From Gammaproteobacteria bacterium (GTDB lineage: Bacteria; Pseudomonadota; Gammaproteobacteria; JAJPIJ01), in the NCBI GenBank assembly GCA_022072255.1, contig JAJVHZ010000037.1, positions 18,162 through 82,161 on the forward strand: a stretch of 64,000 nt of DNA. The letters run 5' to 3'. The notes under the pieces are model-generated. The model was not told the origin of the DNA. It searched no databases and saw nothing but the letters and a program-made list of their open reading frames with translations. The position numbers were made by a program, and so were the translations under genes. Below are positions 58,860-64,000 of this stretch, piece by piece (position 1 is the first letter of the stretch; each line of letters opens with the position of its first letter).

Positions 58860-59519
58860 TCAGGCGCCCGGGTCACCGCTCTTCACCTTCTCGATCCACT
58901 CCTCGATGGCGATGGTACCCGCGGCCTGGGCCTTCGCGGCATCGCGCGCCGTGAGCACGTCCTGGACCAGATCGATGCGTTTCCATTCCGCCAGCGGCGT
59001 TTCGCACTCGGCCCGCGGCACGTAGCGCGACGGCTGCACCTTCTGGTAGCGGTGGATGTAGCGTGGGCAGTTCTGCCAGAGCTCGGAGAGCTGCACGCGC
59101 ACGACGAAGTCCGCCTCCCGGTAGTGCGCCATCATCGGATCCTCGCGTGAGATGCTGGCGGTGCCCTGCACACGGATCCGATGCGGGCGCTCGAAGGAAA
59201 TGAACAGCATGCCGATCTGCCTGTTGCGGGCGATATTGCCCATGGAGAGGAACATGCCGTTGCCGTCGTAGCTGGGGAACACCAGCGTGGTGCTGTCGAC
59301 GATCCGCACGAAGCCCGGGTCGCCGCCCTTGTAGGAGACGGTGGGCCGTCCCTCGTGGTCGGCCGTCGCGAGGAAGAACATGTCCATGGACTCGATGAAG
59401 CCCCTGGACTCCTCGTCGAACTCCGTTCGGCAGGCGACCTGCTCGATGCGATCGGCCATGTTGCGTGTTCCGAATTCATCCTGCAATACGCGATGCTGCT
59501 CCCCGAACAGTCTGCTCAT
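58860..59519 (-). CDS. Pyridoxamine 5'-phosphate oxidase-fold flavoprotein
   Basis: A 219-residue protein with a split-barrel FMN-binding fold. Marks are FIESMDMFFLATADHEGRPTVSYKGG at the start of the barrel, LVFPSYDGNGMFLSMGNIARNRQIGMLF and RIRVQGTASI. It is related to general FMN-dependent oxidoreductases or heme-utilisation enzymes, not to PdxH. GGGAGG seven bases before the ATG at 59519 is a good ribosome-binding site. The substrate is unknown. Confidence 0.88.
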   Translation of the reverse strand: MSRLFGEQHRVLQDEFGTRNMADRIEQVACRTEFDEESRGFIESMDMFFLATADHEGRPTVSYKGGDPGFVRIVDSTTLVFPSYDGNGMFLSMGNIARNRQIGMLFISFERPHRIRVQGTASISREDPMMAHYREADFVVRVQLSELWQNCPRYIHRYQKVQPSRYVPRAECETPLAEWKRIDLVQDVLTARDAAKAQAAGTIAIEEWIEKVKSGDPGA

Positions 59520-59567
59520 GCCCCGCCTCCCCCTTTGCACGTTTGATGATGGTGGTCGACCCACCTG

Positions 59568-59759
59568 TCAGAAGATCGTCAATAGCGCGATGCTCACGCC
59601 GGCATAGATCGCGATCACCGTCCAGAAACGGCGCGGCGAGGCCGCCCTCGTGATGCTTCGGCCCCAGGCCCCTGATTTCGCGTACACCGAGCCGGTCGCC
59701 GCTGCGTAGGCCGCGTACAGTCCGACCGCTATTCCGAGCGTCTTGAACATGACAGTCAT
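59568..59759 (-). CDS. Small two-span membrane protein
   Basis: A 63-residue protein with hydrophobic helices at about residues 5-22 and 44-61 joined by a basic loop. It could start at 59759 or 59750. No strong ribosome-binding site is visible and I do not recognise the family. The hydrophobic pattern and position between two co-directional genes support it. Confidence 0.55.
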   Translation of the reverse strand: MTVMFKTLGIAVGLYAAYAAATGSVYAKSGAWGRSITRAASPRRFWTVIAIYAGVSIALLTIF

Positions 59760-59830
59760 CCGACGCGATTCACACCGGGTCGATACGAATATTCACTCCT
59801 GCTGCCCCGACCATCGGCCGGTCGTCCCGG

Positions 59831-59986
59831 TCATGACAGCTTCGCCCCACGCTCCTCGGGCAACCGGCGCGAGACCGAGCGGTGACGGTGCGTCTCCTTC
59901 GCGAAGCAGCAGCCGATCGCGAAACCGGCAGTGTGCGACATTGCGGCCAGCAGATCGAGCACGGGACTGTTCTCCAGGGTCGTCAT
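59831..59986 (-). CDS. Possible 51-residue small protein
   Basis: A short frame from the ATG at 59986. The peptide reads MTTLENSPVLDLLAAMSH at the start and has a Cys pair and an Arg/His-rich C-terminus. It lies in the 378-base gap between the small membrane protein and the Usp gene; I see nothing else in that gap. The ribosome-binding site is weak (CCGGG). It looks more protein-like than neighbouring frames but remains a guess. Confidence 0.3.
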   Translation of the reverse strand: MTTLENSPVLDLLAAMSHTAGFAIGCCFAKETHRHRSVSRRLPEERGAKLS

Positions 59987-60137
59987 CCCGGCGCGATAAC
60001 GCCTCCTGAAAACAGCCCGATCGCGTTCCGTGCGGGTCCGCTGCGCCAGGGCGGACGATGCGCACGGGCCATGGACGTTCCACCTCCATCACGGCCCTCG
60101 GCACGCCAACCACGTGCCTTGCCGGACTTTACGACTG

Positions 60138-61019
60138 TCACTGCACCACGAGCACGTCGCACTCACACTCCGACAGCAGGTGAAGCGTAACGCTTCCGAG
60201 CAGCAATTGCTCGCCGATCGACCGGCCGTGCTTGCCGGCGACGACGAGATCGGCGTCGATCACGGCGGCCTTCTCGCGCAGGGCAGCGGGTGGATGATCG
60301 CCATACGCCACGGAATACCGCAGCCGGCCGCCAGCCACGCCGTTTTCCCCGATGAAGCGTCTCATCTGTACCTCGGCCTCGTGCCCGGCCTTGGTACGGT
60401 ACTCGCGGACTATCTCCTCGGGTACCCCGGCCTCTAGCATCCTGCCCTCGAACGGCGCCTCGAACACGTGCAGGAGGTGGATCTCCGCGCGCGGCGCGAT
60501 TTCCATTCCCCGCAGGAGGGCCGTGCGCGAGTGCGGCGAGAAATCCGTGGCCACGAGCACGCGTCGATATGGCGCCGAGGGCGCGCGCCTGACCACGAGT
60601 ACCGGCTTCGGCGTCTGGCGCACCAGGCGTTCCGCCGTCGTCCCGACCACGAAACGCCGCAGCGGATGCGTTCCGCGCGCGCCCAACGCGAGCAGATCGT
60701 GGCTGCCCGATTGCTCCAGTATCGTATCGACGACCCTGCCCACCGCCACCTTCGATTCGAGGCCGAAACCGGAGCGCTTTTGCACCGCCGCAACCAGGTC
60801 CGCGAGTGACCGCGAGGCCTGCGACACCAAGGCCTGCTCGGACTCCGCCGACAGGTTCACGAGGTGCTTCAGGGTGTCCAGCCACGAGGATTCCAGCACA
60901 TGGAGCACGGTGCCGCGCGGGATCCCCACGGTCGCGCAGATCGTGGCCGTGCGTTCAACGGCATGCCGCGCGTCGGTGGAAAAGTCCGTTGCGGCCAGTA
61001 TGGAAGTGAAATTCGCCAC
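60138..61019 (-). CDS. Tandem-domain universal stress protein
   Basis: A 293-residue protein with two UspA domains. The first (about 1-145) has ILAATDFSTDARHAVERTA and the ATP-binding GARGTHPLRRFVVGTTAERL. The second (about 150-293) has VLVATDFSPHSRTALLRGM and GKHGRSIGEQLLLGSV. Both keep the G-x2-G-x9-G-S/T pattern, so both may bind ATP. The start is GTG at 61019 after AGGGGG. It follows the Kef-type antiporter by 75 bases. Confidence 0.92.
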   Translation of the reverse strand: MANFTSILAATDFSTDARHAVERTATICATVGIPRGTVLHVLESSWLDTLKHLVNLSAESEQALVSQASRSLADLVAAVQKRSGFGLESKVAVGRVVDTILEQSGSHDLLALGARGTHPLRRFVVGTTAERLVRQTPKPVLVVRRAPSAPYRRVLVATDFSPHSRTALLRGMEIAPRAEIHLLHVFEAPFEGRMLEAGVPEEIVREYRTKAGHEAEVQMRRFIGENGVAGGRLRYSVAYGDHPPAALREKAAVIDADLVVAGKHGRSIGEQLLLGSVTLHLLSECECDVLVVQ

Positions 61020-61094
61020 CGCACCCCCTTTCGGTATCCGGTGTCGTTCGCGGTGCTCCGCGCGGCGGGGCGGCACCGCGGCCGCCTTGCCGGC

Positions 61095-63083
61095 TCAGCC
61101 TGCCAGCACACGCTCCGCGCGCTCCAGGTCCTCGGCGGCGCCGAACAGCACGACGACGTCGCCCACCTCCAGGCGTGTTTCGCCCGGCGGCGTGAGCCGT
61201 CTCTGCCCGCTGCGGACCATCGCCGTAATGGCCACTCCTTCAAGCCCCAGCTCCTGCAGGGCGCGTCCGACTGCGGGGCTCTCCGGCAGCAGCTCGACCG
61301 GGCGAAGTTCGTCGGTGCTGCCTTCCTCGGCCTCCTCGATGAGGGCGCTGTCGCCCCGGAACAGCTCGCGCAGCAGATGATAGCGGCCTTCGCGCATCTC
61401 CTGCATGCGCCGCACCACGCGGGCGAGCGGCACCTCCAGCAGCACCAGGGCATGCACGGCGATCATCAGGCCGGCCTCCAGGGTCTCCGGCACGACTTCC
61501 GTGGCCCCGGCGGCGCGCAGCTCCTCGACCGGGCGTTCATCGCGCGTGCGAACCATGACCGGCAGGTCCGGCCGCAGGGTGCGCACATGGTGCAGCACCT
61601 TCTTGGCCGAGGCGACGTCCTCGTGGCTGACGACCACCAGGCGCGCGGTGCCGACACCCACCGCCTCGAGGATGTCGCGCTCGCCGGCGTCGCCGTAGAA
61701 GACCCGCTCGCCGGCGATGTGCGCCGCGCGCACCCGCTCCGCGTCGAGGTCCAGCGCCACGTAGGGAATGCGCTCCTCCTCTAGGAAGCGGGCCACGCCC
61801 TGGCCGATGCGCCCGAAACCGCAGACGATGACGTGACCGCGCAACGGACCGACGTTCGCCGCGATGGCCTGCGGCGCCGCCTGCTCGACCGCGCGCGGCG
61901 GGCGCGGCGCGCACAGGCGCGCCAGTGCATGGTTGTAGCGTATGACGAACGGCGCGGCGATCATCGAGAACAGCACCGCGGTGAGCACGATCTGCCCGAC
62001 TTGCCGATCGATGATTCCCACGCTGAGCGCGATGGCGAGCAGGGCGAAACCGAACTCGCCACCTTCCGCCAGCACCCAACCGGTGCGCCACGCCGTCATC
62101 GCATCCATCCCCGCGACGCGAATGATCTGCGCCACCAGCACCGTCTTCAGCAGCAGCAGGATCACCGCCCCCATGAGCGCCCAGTGCCAGATCTTCGGAA
62201 GCGAGGATGGATCGAAAAGCATGCCGATGCCGACGAAGAACAGGCCGACCAGGACGTCGCGGAAGGGCCGGATGGCCGATTCCACCTGGTGGCGGAACTC
62301 AGTCTCACCCAGCATCATGCCCGCCAGAAACGCCCCGAACGCCATCGACAGCCCCAGGCTGTGGGTGGTCCACGCAGCCGCCAGCGAGACCAGCAGCACG
62401 GTCATGGTGAAGACCTCCGTGGAGCGCTGCCCGGCGACGAGATAGAACAACGGGCGCAGCAGCCAGCGGCCGACGAGGAACACCAGCACGAGCGCGAACA
62501 CCGCCTTGGCGAATGCCGCTCCGAGCGCGATCGCCATCGTGCCCATGCCGTTGCTGGCATCGGCCGCAACGGTCGCCAGCACCGGGAAGATGACCACGAA
62601 CGGCACCGCCGTGACGTCCTGGAAGACGTTCAGGGCGATGGCCAGCCTACCGTGCCGGCTGTTCTCCTCGCCCTGCTCGGTCAGCTGCTTGACGATGATG
62701 GTCGTGGAGGACTGGGCGAAGACCGCCCCGACGACGAACGCCGCCGCCACGGGCAGCCCGAGCAGCCAGGCCAGCAGACCAACCGTGGCCGTGGTGAGCA
62801 GTACCTGCGCGGTGCCCAGGCCGAGCAGCACGTGCCGCATGGCATGGATCTGCGGCATGGAGAAGTTCAACCCAATGGCGAACAACAGGAACACGATGCC
62901 GAATTCGGCGAGATTGCGCACCGGCTGCGCGTCGATGACCGGCCCCGGGGTATAGGAGCCGAGCAGCACGCCGACCAGCAGATAACCGAGGCTCGAGGGG
63001 ATGCGCAACCGGTGGAATACGACCACTACGACCACCGCCGTCACGAGCAGGATCAGTACCTGGGTGAGGAAATGTTCAATCAT
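61095..63083 (-). CDS. CPA2-family monovalent cation:proton antiporter with RCK domains (Kef/YbaL-like)
   Basis: A 662-residue protein. The first 390 residues hold about 12 membrane spans of the CPA2 family (FAIGLNFSMPQIHAM, QSSTTIIVKQL, EGGEFGFALLAIALS). A TrkA-N/RCK domain follows, with the dinucleotide-binding HVIVCGFGRIGQGVARFLEEE. The C-terminal TrkA-C domain is near GRALQELGLEGVAITAMVRSGQRR. Such proteins move potassium or sodium against protons under nucleotide control. The ATG at 63083 is used; the preceding TTG would add one residue. Its 5' end overlaps the upstream gene's stop by eight bases. Confidence 0.93.
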   Translation of the reverse strand: MIEHFLTQVLILLVTAVVVVVVFHRLRIPSSLGYLLVGVLLGSYTPGPVIDAQPVRNLAEFGIVFLLFAIGLNFSMPQIHAMRHVLLGLGTAQVLLTTATVGLLAWLLGLPVAAAFVVGAVFAQSSTTIIVKQLTEQGEENSRHGRLAIALNVFQDVTAVPFVVIFPVLATVAADASNGMGTMAIALGAAFAKAVFALVLVFLVGRWLLRPLFYLVAGQRSTEVFTMTVLLVSLAAAWTTHSLGLSMAFGAFLAGMMLGETEFRHQVESAIRPFRDVLVGLFFVGIGMLFDPSSLPKIWHWALMGAVILLLLKTVLVAQIIRVAGMDAMTAWRTGWVLAEGGEFGFALLAIALSVGIIDRQVGQIVLTAVLFSMIAAPFVIRYNHALARLCAPRPPRAVEQAAPQAIAANVGPLRGHVIVCGFGRIGQGVARFLEEERIPYVALDLDAERVRAAHIAGERVFYGDAGERDILEAVGVGTARLVVVSHEDVASAKKVLHHVRTLRPDLPVMVRTRDERPVEELRAAGATEVVPETLEAGLMIAVHALVLLEVPLARVVRRMQEMREGRYHLLRELFRGDSALIEEAEEGSTDELRPVELLPESPAVGRALQELGLEGVAITAMVRSGQRRLTPPGETRLEVGDVVVLFGAAEDLERAERVLAG

Positions 63084-63750
63084 CAATCACGCCAGGCAGC
63101 GAACGCGGGCGATCGTTGAAGACAGCGGGATGGTGGCCCGGCCAATGGTCTGCGTTCTCGATCCGTTCCAGTTGGTTCAATCGTCGAATGCTCGGACTGG
63201 CCGGGCCCTCATTGTCCCGCCCGCCATTTCCAGGAGCAATCTCTACCCTCGGGTTCTCCCGCCGATCGGCCTCGTCAGCGCACAGCACGGCCGGACGTCC
63301 CCGTATTGCAGACCCGCCGGGCGGCCGACCGTGCGTAGGCAAACCGGTCGCCGCACAGGCGCACCGCTCGAAATAATTGTCGCGGTAGGGACAACGTCCC
63401 TGCAGCAGTTCCCATGCGCTGGAGGCGGAATATGCCAACAGAAAGAACGGCCCCCACGCCTCGTACTGACGAACGTGAACATGCTCGTGTTCACGTACCG
63501 CGACCATCGTGGCCGCGCTGCCGCCCAGGATCACATGACCGAACGTGATGGCGCTGAAGCGCAAGGCCCCGGGCAGCGCGATGCAAATCCTGCCCATCAA
63601 GCCGCCGTGGAACTCGACAACGCCACGCACGAACTGAGCCCGGCCGCCAAGGCCAAGTACCAGCAGGCCGACCATCAGCCCCAGCAACGTATTCGGCCCC
63701 GCCCAGACGTAGGCAGTTATCCGGCGGCCAATGCGCAATGCGTTCACCAT
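63076..63750 (-). CDS. Hypothetical protein with HEHVHVRQYE motif
   Basis: A 224-residue protein with an N-terminal hydrophobic helix (about 15-38). It contains GHVILGGSAATMVAVREHEHVHVRQYEAWGPFFLLAYSASSAWELLQG and CPYRDNYFERCA. A conserved proteobacterial family carries AHERVHVRQYERWGPLF followed by AYRDN-FE; I know no function. His-Glu-x2-His resembles a metalloprotease HExxH but is not certain. The last 70 residues are polar, Arg/Pro/Gly-rich and unlike the motif region, and the stop lies inside the antiporter start. Confidence 0.7.
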   Translation of the reverse strand: MVNALRIGRRITAYVWAGPNTLLGLMVGLLVLGLGGRAQFVRGVVEFHGGLMGRICIALPGALRFSAITFGHVILGGSAATMVAVREHEHVHVRQYEAWGPFFLLAYSASSAWELLQGRCPYRDNYFERCACAATGLPTHGRPPGGSAIRGRPAVLCADEADRRENPRVEIAPGNGGRDNEGPASPSIRRLNQLERIENADHWPGHHPAVFNDRPRSLPGVIDD

Positions 63751-63770
63751 TTTCCTCGGCGCTTTTCGTA

Positions 63771-64000
63771 CTAGTCGTGGCGGCGCCACCACAGGCCTGT
63801 CTCGTTGCGCCCCTTGGGGGCGCGGTCGAGCCGCTGGTACATGCCCCACAGTGCGTCCAGTCCGCGCGCATACGCGGAATAGGTATGGTAAACGACGCCA
63901 TCCTCGAGCACGAACGCGCTCATGCCCGGCCGGTCGCGCGTGTAGGTGGCGACGTCGGTTCCGGTCATGGCCGCGCTCTCGGCCACGGGCCCCTCCTGCC
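63771..64000 (-). CDS. DUF899-family (thioredoxin-like) protein, C-terminal part
   Basis: Partial gene that runs off the window edge. The visible C-terminal 71 residues (AFVLEDGVVYHTYSAYARGLDALWGMYQRLDRAPKGRNETG) match the end of DUF899 proteins, which have about 230 residues. A GTG at 63986 with AGGAGG just upstream could be read as a start, but the family length indicates that the frame continues beyond position 64000. Function is unknown; DUF899 proteins have a thioredoxin-like fold. Confidence 0.8.
   Translation of the reverse strand, partial: QEGPVAESAAMTGTDVATYTRDRPGMSAFVLEDGVVYHTYSAYARGLDALWGMYQRLDRAPKGRNETGLWWRRHD

Noticed and set aside
59882-60190. Plus-strand open frame of 102 codons in the gap before the Usp gene
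   Set aside because: No ribosome-binding site, Arg/Pro-rich composition, and it runs into the 3' end of the Usp gene on the other strand.

Overview
This is a GC-rich chromosomal window. Its gene neighbourhoods are those of a gammaproteobacterium: kdsD-kdsC-lptC-lptA-lptB-rpoN-hpf-hprK-rapZ-PTS, leuS-lptE-holA-proA-nadD-rsfS-rlmH-maf, hisA-hisF-hisI-hisE-tatABC, a DUF2782 gene divergent from polA, and trxB-oxyR-dps. Nearly all of it is coding. I found no rRNA, tRNA, CRISPR array, insertion sequence or prophage block. High GC produces many long antisense open frames, which I left out.

Layout. 0-9.4 kb (mostly minus): a gene with a phage-type macro-like domain, a typA-exported protein-dtd run, a divergent formaldehyde-activating-enzyme (Fae) paralogue, two exported EF-hand paralogues, a VOC protein, a YajG-like lipoprotein, a class II aldolase and ilvA. 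9.4-18.8 kb: rpiA, tatCBA, a partial histidine operon interrupted by an exported SYLF protein, polA and two small proteins. 18.9-29.9 kb: a regulatory PTS without ptsN, rpoN, LPS export and Kdo genes, ppnP and ppa. 30-38 kb: the leuS-to-maf operon and a ComEA-like protein. 38.4-44.4 kb: a phosphate group of a phosphate-porin-like protein, phoB, a phoR that ends before its kinase domain, a methyltransferase and ppk. 44.4-50.5 kb: hemD, arfB, a PHP nuclease, small conserved proteins, yajQ, trxB, oxyR and dps. 50.7-56.8 kb: an M16 peptidase, a DUF2007 protein, a stand-alone pqqA, algC and an LHPP-like phosphatase. 56.9-64 kb: accessory and stress genes (CDF-type transporter, DUF3175 remnant, PPOX-fold protein, tandem Usp protein, Kef-type antiporter with an RCK module, a DUF899 fragment at the edge).

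The most interesting items are these. (1) A 24-residue PqqA precursor gene sits alone at 54250-54324, with a strong Shine-Dalgarno, a near-consensus sigma-54 (-24/-12) element upstream and an intrinsic terminator directly downstream; no other pqq gene is in the window. (2) A Fae paralogue has Met where canonical Fae has its catalytic His, and two small exported EF-hand proteins follow it. Together these hint at PQQ-dependent alcohol oxidation and C1 metabolism elsewhere in the genome. (3) OxyR keeps Cys199 but has Phe at position 208, and an OxyR-like site precedes dps. (4) phoR is cut off just before the histidine-kinase domain while phoB is intact.

All calls come from reading the sequence and from memory of the families. 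No database search or alignment program was run.
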